DNA of 33,602 nucleotides from Armatimonadota bacterium. GTDB lineage: Bacteria; Armatimonadota; JAAZEB01. Below the pieces are notes generated by a model. It was not told the DNA's origin and made no database searches. It saw nothing but the letters and a program-made list of their open reading frames with translations. The position numbers and the translations under genes are program-made. Location of the stretch: assembly GCA_012512265.1 (NCBI GenBank), contig JAAZEM010000135.1:1-33602 (forward strand), in the 5' to 3' direction. Of the stretch, positions 25,126-33,364 are shown in pieces (the stretch's first letter is position 1; each line of letters begins with the position of its first letter).

Positions 25126-28032
25126 CTACCGGTCAAAGAGGAGCCAGCCGAAGTCGGTGGCCGGATTGAGGTAGCCCCACACCAGGCGCCCGCGCGCTGG
25201 CACCTTCTTCGCCCAGGAGGCGGAGGCCGCCCCCTCCTTGCCAGGCACCGGGAGTGCGCGCTCCACGTTGATCCGAAGCGGCGCCAGGCCCTTCGCGCCG
25301 CCCCGCCCCAACCACGAGAGCGGGAGGCGGAGGACAAACGACCACCGCCCACCCTCAATGCGCGAGACCACCCGGAACGCCGGCGCCTCGCGCGGGATAT
25401 AGCCATCGTCCTCGGTGTAGCGCGCCGAGCCGTCCGAGTTCACTGTGAAGATCCGGCGGGGCTCCGTCCGGAACCGCTCCACCATCACCTGCACCGCGTT
25501 GCCGGAGAAATCGCCCAGATCGCCCGCCTCGCAGCAGACGCCGAGGTAGAGCCAGCGCGCGTCGCGGCACGCCTTCCACGTCGTGGCCCGGCCTCGATGG
25601 TCTTCTTCCGCAACCGGCACATGGTCATGCGGGTCGTAAGCGCATCGTTTCCACCGCTCGACGTTGTACACCTGGCGCAGCCAGTGGTTGCACTCAGCGG
25701 TAGGAAGCTCGTCCCACACGCCGCCAAATGGCAGGCCATCCATCGCCGGCGCGTGCTCCACGCGCGGGCAGGAGAGCCATGCGCCCGCGGGCCGCTCTCC
25801 GGTGTACTCCGGGAAGAGTGGCTCGGGCTCGTGAACCCGGGCTTCGACCTCGGGAAACTCCTCGTCCAGGAGACGCTGGAGCTGGCGCTTTCGCCACCGG
25901 AGCATCTCCGGCGTGTACTTGTAGCCCTCGGCCTCGGAGTGGAAGCCCAGGCGCGAATCGGCCTCGGCGAGAGGGATCAGCTCGTCGTCAATCGCCATCT
26001 CATCCAGGACGATCTCGCGCATCCGGGAGAGGAGGTCCAAGCGCGTCTCAGGCGCGGCGGCCACCGCCAGCTCCTCGCGCAAGGCATAGAAGCGGAGGAT
26101 GTTGTAGCCACTGCGGAACTGCAGCCCCAGCGCGGTGGCCACGCCGATATCGGCCAGGCACTCGGGGTTGTCCGCGAAATGGGGGCGCAGTTTCTTTAGG
26201 ATGCGGACGCCCCGCTCCCAGCGCTCGGCCATGCGCCGGCAGAGCGTGAGAATCTCCCGAAGCGTGAAACGGTTGGTCACGCATTCGGCGATGTAGTCAC
26301 CACTCGGCGGGTAGCCGATCTGCCATGTGGGAGCGAGGGGCAGGCGGCGTGGAATCAGGTAGAGCGGCCACGCGGGTCCATCGTGCATCGGGCCGTAGTA
26401 GCCGAAGATATGCGCCGTGGGGTATTGCGAGTAGCCGTCGCAGAACCACCGCCACGCCCGCGCCACCTCGGGGGCATGCCGGCCCCAGTCGCGCCGGGCC
26501 AGCGTCAGGAGGAACTCATCCTCATCCTCAGGGCAGGGGTCGAACGAGAGCTCGCCCGCCGCGCGCGTCATCAGCGAGGGATAGGTGCCGAAATACCAGG
26601 AGTGCATCGCCGCGCTCACGCCCAGCCGGCGCATCGCCTGGTACTTCCGGTGGAGCAGGCCCGGCGCCGGCACCACCTGCGCCGTGGCCGTCTCGTGCGA
26701 GCACCCGACCTGCAGCTTGGCCGAGACACGCGCGCCACTCTCCACGGCCGCTCGCGCGCACCGCTCGAACAGCTCGCTCGGGCCCGCGTAGGAGAGCCAG
26801 TAGTCCCAGGCTGGCCACATCTTGCCCAGCTGCCGGTTGAACCCTCCGGTTTCGAAGTTGTGCTGGAGAATCACGCCCTTTGGGATGTGGCGCGCGGCCT
26901 CCACGGTGGCCTCCGGGCCCCACGAGATGAACTGCCCGTAGGGCCAGGCGATCAGCTCGGCGTCTGGGTCGACCGAGTGCATCCCGCGCGCCAGGCCCGC
27001 GAGCGTGTCTGAGAGCACATCCCACGGCTTGCGTTGCGAGCACCGGGGGCAGGTGTTGGGCGTGGGCCAGCGCCCGCCGTCGGGTATGGATGAAGAGTAG
27101 CAGTGGGTAAGCCGCTCGCCCACGGGGATCACGATCAGCCCGCCCAGCCCGGGCACTTCGGAGAAGAGGGTGCGCGTCGCCTCCTCCAGATAGGCCTGGC
27201 CCTTCTCGGTGCTTGTGCAGAACGCGCCCCGGTGCCCGCGCAGATCCGGGTGGGCAGCAGCCGCCGCGGCAACCTCAGGATGGGGCGACGTGAACGCTGC
27301 AGGCTCGATGCAGAAGGGGTAGATCCGGATGCCATAGCGCGCGCACTTCTCCACCATCCACCGCAGCTTCGCCAGGCGCGGCGCCGCGTTTTGCCCGTAT
27401 TCCGGGATGATCCGCGAGGGCACCGTCCGGAAGAAGTGGAGTGTGAACCAGAGCGCGTTCACCCCCTCGTGCGCCAGCCGGTTCAGATACTCCTCCGGGT
27501 AGTAATCCACGTTATCGGCCAGCTCGTCTCTCGATTTGGGAGGGCGGTTGATCGGCCCGTAGAAGCAGCGCGAGACGCGCGTCCGGATTACCGGCCTTCG
27601 GGTGAACTCGCCCAGGGGAAGGAATGGACCCTCGCGCCGGAGCATCTCGTCTTCCAGCCAGACCAGCCCGCGCCGGATCCCCTCGGTGTCGCCCGCCCCC
27701 AGGAAGCAGCCGTCGCGCTCCACGCGGACCACGAACGCCTCGCGGCATGGCACGGCGCAGTGGTGCACGGTAAGGGTGTAGGGTCCATCTTCGCGGATCC
27801 CGCCCAGCTGGAGGAAGCGGCGGAAATCGGCGAAAGCCGTCTCGAGCAAGCCGCCTGGGTCCGAGAAGCGGAGATCCAGGCGGACGCCATCGCGAAACTC
27901 CGCCTCACCCGGCTGGGGCTCGCGCCGGCGCCAGGTCACCCGCTGGTGGTAGGGAGTGACGCGCAACTCATCGACAAAGGCCCACTCGGACTCCGGCGGC
28001 TGTGGGGGAACGGGTTCGAGTTCAAACGGCAT
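25126..28032 (-). CDS. GH20-like protein with C-terminal CBM9-like domain, no signal peptide
   Basis: 968 aa. Start set at the ATG at 28032 behind GAGGAG; a longer frame to 28116 adds 28 residues without likeness or ribosome site. Residues about 20-130 resemble the GH20 N-terminal alpha/beta domain (LLETAFADFRRFLQLG, then AGDTEGIRRGLVWLEDEML). The barrel (about 140-560) has VNALWFTLHFF, IVIPVGERLTHC with Glu306, and TCPRCSQ (Cys328, Cys331). A helical middle (about 560-730) leads to a CBM9-like domain (about 750-968; GVWDELP, DARWLYLGVCCEAGDL, FVLRLPLSWLG). No export signal is visible, unlike the other GH-like proteins here, so it may act on imported oligosaccharides or use another exit. Activity unproven; GH20 is the nearest fold. 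Confidence 0.68.
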   Translation of the reverse strand: MPFELEPVPPQPPESEWAFVDELRVTPYHQRVTWRRREPQPGEAEFRDGVRLDLRFSDPGGLLETAFADFRRFLQLGGIREDGPYTLTVHHCAVPCREAFVVRVERDGCFLGAGDTEGIRRGLVWLEDEMLRREGPFLPLGEFTRRPVIRTRVSRCFYGPINRPPKSRDELADNVDYYPEEYLNRLAHEGVNALWFTLHFFRTVPSRIIPEYGQNAAPRLAKLRWMVEKCARYGIRIYPFCIEPAAFTSPHPEVAAAAAAHPDLRGHRGAFCTSTEKGQAYLEEATRTLFSEVPGLGGLIVIPVGERLTHCYSSSIPDGGRWPTPNTCPRCSQRKPWDVLSDTLAGLARGMHSVDPDAELIAWPYGQFISWGPEATVEAARHIPKGVILQHNFETGGFNRQLGKMWPAWDYWLSYAGPSELFERCARAAVESGARVSAKLQVGCSHETATAQVVPAPGLLHRKYQAMRRLGVSAAMHSWYFGTYPSLMTRAAGELSFDPCPEDEDEFLLTLARRDWGRHAPEVARAWRWFCDGYSQYPTAHIFGYYGPMHDGPAWPLYLIPRRLPLAPTWQIGYPPSGDYIAECVTNRFTLREILTLCRRMAERWERGVRILKKLRPHFADNPECLADIGVATALGLQFRSGYNILRFYALREELAVAAAPETRLDLLSRMREIVLDEMAIDDELIPLAEADSRLGFHSEAEGYKYTPEMLRWRKRQLQRLLDEEFPEVEARVHEPEPLFPEYTGERPAGAWLSCPRVEHAPAMDGLPFGGVWDELPTAECNHWLRQVYNVERWKRCAYDPHDHVPVAEEDHRGRATTWKACRDARWLYLGVCCEAGDLGDFSGNAVQVMVERFRTEPRRIFTVNSDGSARYTEDDGYIPREAPAFRVVSRIEGGRWSFVLRLPLSWLGRGGAKGLAPLRINVERALPVPGKEGAASASWAKKVPARGRLVWGYLNPATDFGWLLFDR

Positions 28033-28119
28033 GGGTCGGCTCTCCTCACGCGGCCAGCCTCCGCGCTCCGGACGCGACACCCCGGCCATCCAGACGGCGA
28101 GGTGCGCCCGGATCACGGC

Positions 28120-28148
28120 TTGCAGAATACCGCGATCTCTGTTATACT
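28120..28148 (+). promoter_or_regulatory. Promoter of the DEAD-box helicase gene
   Basis: TTGCAG (28120-28125), a 17-nt spacer and TATACT (28143-28148). Start expected near 28155, giving a leader of about 135 nt before the ATG at 28292. Long leaders are common for cold-induced helicase genes, but no cold-shock element was recognised. Confidence 0.6.
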
Positions 28149-28163
28149 GTTCCGCAGAACAGT
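28146..28163. promoter_or_regulatory. Perfect palindrome over the -10 and start site (operator candidate)
   Basis: ACTGTTC (28146-28152), CGCA, GAACAGT (28157-28163): two perfect 7-nt arms. It overlaps the end of the -10 hexamer and the predicted start, a classic repressor position. The arms resemble the GAAC/GTTC halves of Gram-positive LexA boxes but in the opposite order, so a LexA site is not claimed. In RNA it would be only a short 5' hairpin. Confidence 0.5.
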
Positions 28164-28291
28164 CGCGATTCCCCTCATTGGTCCGGCGCGAGTCCCATCC
28201 TGTGCCTCTCGCTTACCCCGCGGCGCCTGTTCCATTGCGTTGCGCGTGTCGGTGGGCGGGGGACTGCACACGCCGGTACTAAAGAGGTGAT

Positions 28292-29554
28292 ATGCTTCAG
28301 TTCGATCGGTTCGGGTTCTCCCCGAACCTGATGAAAGCCCTGGCGGAAGCGGGCTACAAGACGCCCACTCCGATCCAGGCGCAGGCGATTCCCCTGGCAC
28401 TTCAGGGGGATGATGTTCTCGGATGTGCCCAGACGGGCACGGGCAAGACAGCCGCGTTCGCCCTCCCTATCCTTCACCGCTTCTCCGAAACAGGCAGAAA
28501 GCCACGCGCGCTCATCCTGGCGCCAACGCGCGAGCTCGCTTCCCAGATCGAAGCCAGCTTTGCAGCCTACGGGAAGCACCTGCCCACGCGGGTGTGCGCG
28601 CTCTATGGAGGCGTGCCGCTCAAGGGGCAGATCGCCCGCCTGCGCAAAGGCATCGATATCCTCGTTGCCACTCCCGGCCGCCTCATGGACCACGTCGAGC
28701 GGCACACCGTCGATCTCTCCGGCATCGAGGTGTTGGTGCTGGATGAGGCCGACCGCATGCTCGACATGGGGTTTGAGCCCCAGGTGCGCGCCATCGCCGG
28801 CGCCCTGCCCGCCAACCGGCAGACCATGCTCTTCTCCGCGACCGTACCCTCGGCCATCGAAAGCCTGGTACGCCGCTATCTGCGCACGCCCAAGAGGGTC
28901 GAAGTGGAGCGCAGCGGCACCACCGTCGACACTATCGACCAGCGCGTGCACCTGGTCGCGCCAGAGCAGAAAACGACGTTGCTGGCGCGTGTTCTCCAGG
29001 ATGAGAAACCGACAAGCACGCTCATCTTCACGCGCACCAAGCGGGGCGCCGACCGGCTCACTCAAACCCTCCGCTCGCAAGGCTTCAAGGCCGAGGCGAT
29101 GCATGGTGACCTGGCGCAGAACCGGCGCGAGCAAATCATCCGTTCGTTCCGCTCCCGGCACATCCACGTACTGGTAGCGACGGACGTGGCCGCGCGCGGG
29201 CTGGATATCCCGCACATCAGCCATGTGATCAACTACGACGTGCCCGAGGAGGCCGAGGCATACGTGCATCGCATCGGGCGCACCGCTCGCGCGCAGCGTA
29301 CCGGAGTCGCGATCACTTTGGCCAGCGCCAGAGACCAGGCGGCACTGGCCAGCATCGAGCGCCTCGTTGGCCAGAGCATCCCGCGGCACACCCTCCCGGG
29401 CTTCGATTACCAGCACGATACCTCGCACATCACCAGCCAAGCGGCGCGGGGCGGTCGCGGTGGGGGGCGCAACGCCAGCCGCGCCGATGGGGTGCTCGCC
29501 TTCCTGGAGCGCCGCTACGGCCGCGCGGCGCGCGCCACGCGTGCACCCGCATGA
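28292..29554 (+). CDS. rhlE: DEAD-box ATP-dependent RNA helicase, RhlE type
   Basis: 420 aa behind AAAGAGGTGAT, close to the full anti-SD complement. All core motifs are seen: Q motif (FGFSPNLMKAL...PTPIQAQAIP), Walker A AQTGTGKT (46-53), PTRELA, TPGRL, DEAD (Asp151-Asp154), SAT, then domain 2 with ARGLDIP and HRIGRTAR. The short tail is Gly/Arg-rich (GGRGGGRNASR), as often in RhlE, and lacks the DbpA RNA-binding domain of CsdA or DbpA. Unwinds RNA duplexes in ribosome assembly or mRNA decay in the cytoplasm. Likely monocistronic; its stop is 14 nt from that of the convergent carboxypeptidase gene, leaving no room for a terminator. Confidence 0.95.
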   Translation: MLQFDRFGFSPNLMKALAEAGYKTPTPIQAQAIPLALQGDDVLGCAQTGTGKTAAFALPILHRFSETGRKPRALILAPTRELASQIEASFAAYGKHLPTRVCALYGGVPLKGQIARLRKGIDILVATPGRLMDHVERHTVDLSGIEVLVLDEADRMLDMGFEPQVRAIAGALPANRQTMLFSATVPSAIESLVRRYLRTPKRVEVERSGTTVDTIDQRVHLVAPEQKTTLLARVLQDEKPTSTLIFTRTKRGADRLTQTLRSQGFKAEAMHGDLAQNRREQIIRSFRSRHIHVLVATDVAARGLDIPHISHVINYDVPEEAEAYVHRIGRTARAQRTGVAITLASARDQAALASIERLVGQSIPRHTLPGFDYQHDTSHITSQAARGGRGGGRNASRADGVLAFLERRYGRAARATRAPA

Positions 29555-29568
29555 GCGAGGCGATCTGA

Positions 29569-31593
29569 CTACGGCTGTTTCTGGTAAACCCGGAAAAAGG
29601 CAAGCGCGGTCTCGATCACGACATCGGTCTGGAAAACGGTGCCGTAGGTGCTGCGATAGCCAGCAGGCACCTCGCAGACGAAGCCGAGGCGGTCGCGTGT
29701 CGCCATCGCGGTGAGTGTGGGCCGGGGGGGGCCCCACTGCACCGCCTCAATCTCGTACTGCTGCACGCCGGGGCGGCTTGCCTCGTGAAGCACGTAGCGG
29801 TCGCGGAACGCCTGGTTGAACTCCTCCGCCACCAGGTACGCGAGCTCCTCGTTCTCCGGGCGCGCGTACCGGGGGAGCAGGATCAGCCGGTTGTTGCCCC
29901 GGCCCCCGGCGTTGCCATGAAAATCGAGCGTCGCGTAGGGCTTCAGCTCCTCGCAGATCCGGCGCAGGGTGCGCGTCTCCGGCTCAGAGCACGACGCCGT
30001 CCCTTTCCAGTCCGAGTCGCCGGGGCCGTACACCCCGTCCTTGTTGCTATCTCGTCCCTGGTAGGTCTCCCAGTGGTCGATGGCGTTGCGGTTCAGGTCG
30101 ACCTTGTTTGCGTTGTGGCGGATGAAGAGGTCATACCCGGAGGGGTTGATGATCGGCACGATCTTCAGCGAGTAGCGGCTGGTATCGAAGAGGCCCTTCC
30201 CCTCGGGCGAGGCGAGCAGCCGGGCGAGCTCCAGGAGGCCATACCCGGGCTCCCACTCGCTCCCGTGCGCGACGCCATACACCAGGAAGGCGGGCCGGCT
30301 CGGGTCGCCCAGGTTGAGCGAATAGAGCCGGTAATCGCCATACGCCGGGCCCTCTTCCTTGAAGCGGAGCGCCGGATTCTCGGCGGCGAGGGCGCGCATG
30401 GCGGCGACAAACCCCTCGTAGGTCAGGCGCTCGCGGAAGTAACGCCCATAGCGCGCGCTCTTGCCCAACAGGTTACCGAGGAAGAGGTACTTGTTGAAGC
30501 TGCCGGGCCGGCTCCAGACCGGCTCCGGGAGCGTGATCAGGTCGGTGGCGAGCACGCTCCCCTGCCCCACCTTCTCCACGACGAGGAGGGCGCCGCCGCG
30601 CGACGATTCGGCCAGGACGCGCGCCCGGCCAGGCGTGACGAGCGCGCGCTGCGTGTAGGCGCCTCTCGCGCCGCCATACCAGGGGATCGTGTCGCCCGCG
30701 CGGAAGCCCCGGGTGAGCGGGTCCTCTTCCACAATGCGCAGGGTCGGCTCGTCCTCGCCGGCCGTCTCTTTCAGCTCCAGGCCGCGCGCCCGCGCGTAAA
30801 CGCCGAGGTCCATGACCACCGGCTTGCCGCTCGCGGCGAAGCGCTCCACGGCCGCCAGGTCCAGGGCCTTCGCCGGGTCGCGCAAATAGACGATGGCACC
30901 CTGGGCGCTCTCCCAATCCGCCTGGGCTCCTGGCGCGCTGCGCGTGATGCGGCGCGGGTAGAGCGTCTCCAGGTTCCGCACGGTGGCGTCCTCCTCGGGC
31001 GCATCGGTAAGGAGGATCAGGTCGCGCCGCACCTGCACCGGCTCGGGCACGAACAGGACTTCCAGCGAGAGGTCATCGTAGTCGGCGGTGCCCACGGCGT
31101 TTTGCAGCTCCAGGTAGGCCATCACATATTGGGTGCCCTCGGGCACCTTCATCCCGGCGGCGACGCGCGTCCAATCGGATTTGCCGATGACCTGCCGGGA
31201 ATCGCGCTGCGCGGTGATTTCGCCACGATCGCTCATGCAGTAGAGGCGCAGGCTGGCGTAGCCCTCGGGCCCCAGGTCGGTGCGGATCCAGCCGCTGAGG
31301 CGGATGGTGGCGCCTTCCGGCACTTTGATCTTGCCATCGGCGCCCTGGCGCCAGCGGCTGATCGTGGCCTTCCGGTTCGTGATCCGCGCGCCTCGCTTGC
31401 CGGAGTGGGCCGCTTCCGCGACGATGCTGAGTGCGCGGTCGGCGTCATCCGGGGTTCGCTTTTCCCATCCGGCGGCGTCTTCCGCCTCGAAATCCGGGTT
31501 CGGGAGGAGGTTCTCCCGGGGCGCCGCGAAAGCAACCGGCGCCGCCATCGCCGCGAGAAGAGCTCCAAGAAGCGCGAGAGAGTGACGGATCAT
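29569..31593 (-). CDS. Secreted M14-family zinc carboxypeptidase with CBM-like N-terminal domain
   Basis: 674 aa. Start at the ATG at 31593 behind AGGTGAG; a longer frame to 31755 is not supported. Signal peptide 1-24 ending AFAA. Residues 25-165 are a beta-sandwich opening NLLPNPDFEAEDAAGWE. Residues about 170-370 form an alpha/beta domain resembling a glutamine-amidotransferase-like fold (inference). The M14 domain (about 400-674) has zinc ligands His443 and Glu446 (AHGSE) and His559 (DFHG), NPSGYD and DLNRN for substrate binding, and catalytic Glu641 (FVCEVP). It should remove C-terminal residues from peptides or cleave peptidoglycan-type or gamma-linked peptides outside the cell. The CBM-like module suggests targeting to glycan-bearing substrates. 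Confidence 0.87.
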   Translation of the reverse strand: MIRHSLALLGALLAAMAAPVAFAAPRENLLPNPDFEAEDAAGWEKRTPDDADRALSIVAEAAHSGKRGARITNRKATISRWRQGADGKIKVPEGATIRLSGWIRTDLGPEGYASLRLYCMSDRGEITAQRDSRQVIGKSDWTRVAAGMKVPEGTQYVMAYLELQNAVGTADYDDLSLEVLFVPEPVQVRRDLILLTDAPEEDATVRNLETLYPRRITRSAPGAQADWESAQGAIVYLRDPAKALDLAAVERFAASGKPVVMDLGVYARARGLELKETAGEDEPTLRIVEEDPLTRGFRAGDTIPWYGGARGAYTQRALVTPGRARVLAESSRGGALLVVEKVGQGSVLATDLITLPEPVWSRPGSFNKYLFLGNLLGKSARYGRYFRERLTYEGFVAAMRALAAENPALRFKEEGPAYGDYRLYSLNLGDPSRPAFLVYGVAHGSEWEPGYGLLELARLLASPEGKGLFDTSRYSLKIVPIINPSGYDLFIRHNANKVDLNRNAIDHWETYQGRDSNKDGVYGPGDSDWKGTASCSEPETRTLRRICEELKPYATLDFHGNAGGRGNNRLILLPRYARPENEELAYLVAEEFNQAFRDRYVLHEASRPGVQQYEIEAVQWGPPRPTLTAMATRDRLGFVCEVPAGYRSTYGTVFQTDVVIETALAFFRVYQKQP

Positions 31594-31810
31594 GACGCTC
31601 ACCTGCGCGTCGGCCCGTGCGGACCGGCGCCCCTTCCAAGCGATTGCCGTTTTCCCCACAGTTCTGCGCGCGCCCGCTTTCTCCTCGGTAGGCGTGCCGG
31701 ATGGGCGAGGAGGAGCCCGGCCAATGGCGAACCACAGGCGTATGGTGTTCAACAACCGGGCGTATGAGCACCGCTCGCCTGGTGAGGCGGTATCTCATGG
31801 AGGTTCTGCG

Positions 31811-31993
31811 ATGAGGTACTTCCTGATCTTGTGTCTGCTCGTTTCTGCCGGAGGAGTCGGCGCGCAGACCAAAGTCGAGTACGAGAGCGAGCAATCGAAT
31901 GGACACTCGAATAGCCTCCCTGCGAGTGGCGAGGTAGCATCGCCCCGGTCCGGAGCCGTAGGACGAAAGGCGAAGGCAGATGGAGATTCCTGA
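31811..31993 (+). CDS. Possible 60-aa secreted peptide overlapping the DUF1186 gene
   Basis: ATG 6 nt after GGAGGT (31799-31804). Residues 1-18 look like a clean signal peptide ([18 protein letters not shown]), leaving a mature polar peptide of about 41 residues rich in Ser, Gly and Lys with no domain. The last 14 nt overlap the start of the DUF1186 gene, so translation of the two may be coupled. It could instead be the leftover front of a broken secreted gene. A longer in-frame extension back to 31592 overlaps the start of the divergent carboxypeptidase gene and is unlikely. No homolog recognised. Confidence 0.45.
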   Translation: MRYFLILCLLVSAGGVGAQTKVEYESEQSNGHSNSLPASGEVASPRSGAVGRKAKADGDS

Positions 31994-32885
31994 GATTCTG
32001 GAGGAACTGTCGCGATATACGGGCAAGCTGCCCCGGGAAGCGATCCGGGAGGCGGTGGCCCGCCAGGAGAAGATTACGCCGGAACTGATCCGGGTGATCG
32101 ACGAAGCGCGGGAAACCCTCGCCAGGGGCGAGACCCTAGAGGAATCGACTGCCCTCACATTCGCTCTCTACCTCCTCGCTCAGTTCCGTGAGACGCGCGC
32201 CTACCCGGCGATTGCGGAACTCCTCTCCATCCCCGGCGATGCGATCGCGGACACGCTGGAAGAAGTGCTGACGGAGGACATGGGGCGCATCCTGGCCTCC
32301 GTTTCCGGCGGCGACACGAGCCACATCGAGCGCCTGATTGAGAACCCGAACGTCAACGAGTATGTACGTAGTGCCGGCCTCAAGGCGCTTGTCACTCTGG
32401 TCATGACCGGCATGAAGGAGCGGGATGAGGTCATCTCCTACTTCCGGAGCCTGTTCCACGGGCGCCTGGAAAGAGAGGGGGGCTTTGTCTGGGCCAAACT
32501 CGTTGTCGTCTCCACCGATCTCTGGCCAGGCGAGCTGATGGATGAGATTCGCCAGGCGTACGAGGAGGCTCTGGTCGAACGCTTTGTTATCAGCCTGAAG
32601 GAGGTCGAGAGGCAGCTTTCCCAAGGCAAGGAAGCCGCGCTGGAGCTCACCCGCAGGATTGGCAACTACACGCTGATCGACGATACCGAGGCCGAGTTGG
32701 GGTCGTGGTACTGCTACAATGAGGCTCCGCCTCCGAAGCCACCGGTTGCGGCCTGGAAACCACCCTCACCGGCACAGGCACCCGCGACACCTGGCATGCC
32801 GGTGCGAAAGGGTAGGAAGATCGGGCGCAACGAGCCATGCCCCTGTGGCAGCGGCAAGAAGTACAAGAGGTGTTGCGGCGCCTAG
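31980..32885 (+). CDS. DUF1186 protein with C-terminal SEC-C zinc motif
   Basis: 301 aa. Start at the ATG after GAAGG. The body (about 1-240) matches DUF1186: alpha-helical, with [25 protein letters not shown] and DMGRILASV, a HEAT-like arrangement. A Pro-rich linker (about 245-280) leads to a C-terminal SEC-C motif [17 protein letters not shown], which binds zinc through Cys-x-Cys and Cys-Cys and in SecA contacts SecB or ribosomes. Cytoplasmic; function unknown, perhaps an adaptor. Followed by a canonical intrinsic terminator. Confidence 0.9.
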   Translation: MEIPEILEELSRYTGKLPREAIREAVARQEKITPELIRVIDEARETLARGETLEESTALTFALYLLAQFRETRAYPAIAELLSIPGDAIADTLEEVLTEDMGRILASVSGGDTSHIERLIENPNVNEYVRSAGLKALVTLVMTGMKERDEVISYFRSLFHGRLEREGGFVWAKLVVVSTDLWPGELMDEIRQAYEEALVERFVISLKEVERQLSQGKEAALELTRRIGNYTLIDDTEAELGSWYCYNEAPPPKPPVAAWKPPSPAQAPATPGMPVRKGRKIGRNEPCPCGSGKKYKRCCGA

Positions 32886-32966
32886 CCACGCCAGCGGATC
32901 CCACCCCCGTCCGGCCCGGCGGGGCTTCCACTCTCGGATAGCCGCGGCCGGCGGGGGCTGGAACCG

Positions 32967-32985
32967 AAAGCCCAAAGGGCTTTTT
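32967..32985 (+). terminator. Intrinsic (rho-independent) terminator
   Basis: AAAGCCC (32967-32973), loop AAA, GGGCTTT (32977-32983), with the T-run continuing to 32985. It lies 82 nt after the DUF1186 stop. This is the only textbook stem plus T-run in the window. Confidence 0.85.
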
Positions 32986-33364
32986 CAGATAGGAGCGCGA
33001 AGCTTCATCTACGCCCCCTTATTGTCCCTCGCTGGTGCATACCGGGCGCGCCCGCACTCTCCCCATTCGCGCCCATCCCCGGCATCAACCCGGACCCGGA
33101 TAGAGATGGCAAAAAGAGGTCTGGTGCCTCGTCTATTAGGATAGGAGCTTCCCCCGCGGCCTCACCCTGGGCGCGGGAAGCAACCCTGGCGAGGAATCGC
33201 TGAGATTCCGAGATAAGGGAACCGAAGCCTCGGTGGTAGCGCGCGGCCCTCTTCATCCGCGGTATCGAAGGGGACGCGCCGGCGGGAGAACACAGGCCAC
33301 TATATGAACGTACCCTCATCTCGGAATCCCAGGGGATTCGGATGTGTATCAGGAGGGCATGCCA
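32986..33364 (+). promoter_or_regulatory. 379-nt upstream region with a leader that can fold two ways
   Basis: No gene and no clear promoter. A 12-nt palindrome lies at 33043-33054. A bulged hairpin lies at 33148-33180 (CTTCCC-CC-CGCG type arms). Then come GGAATC (33193-33198) pairing with GATTCC (33204-33209), ACCGA-AGCC-TCGGT (33221-33234), and GAATCC (33324-33329) pairing with GGATTC (33334-33339) 11 nt before the Shine-Dalgarno. GATTCCGAGAT (33204-33214) can instead pair perfectly with ATCTCGGAATC (33318-33328), which would dissolve both end hairpins. This is a possible translational switch; no known riboswitch class recognised. Confidence 0.45.

Noticed and set aside
28146..28163. LexA/SOS box over the helicase promoter
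   Set aside because: Half-sites are in the order GTTC-N4-GAAC, opposite to the known GAAC-N4-GTTC box.
29785..31767. 660-aa open frame on the plus strand
   Set aside because: Antisense to the M14 peptidase gene, whose active-site residues are all intact.
33221..33243. T-box-like sequence GGTGGTAGCGCG after a small hairpin
   Set aside because: One base off the T-box core, no specifier stem or following aminoacyl-tRNA synthetase or amino-acid gene; the gene downstream encodes a secreted protein.
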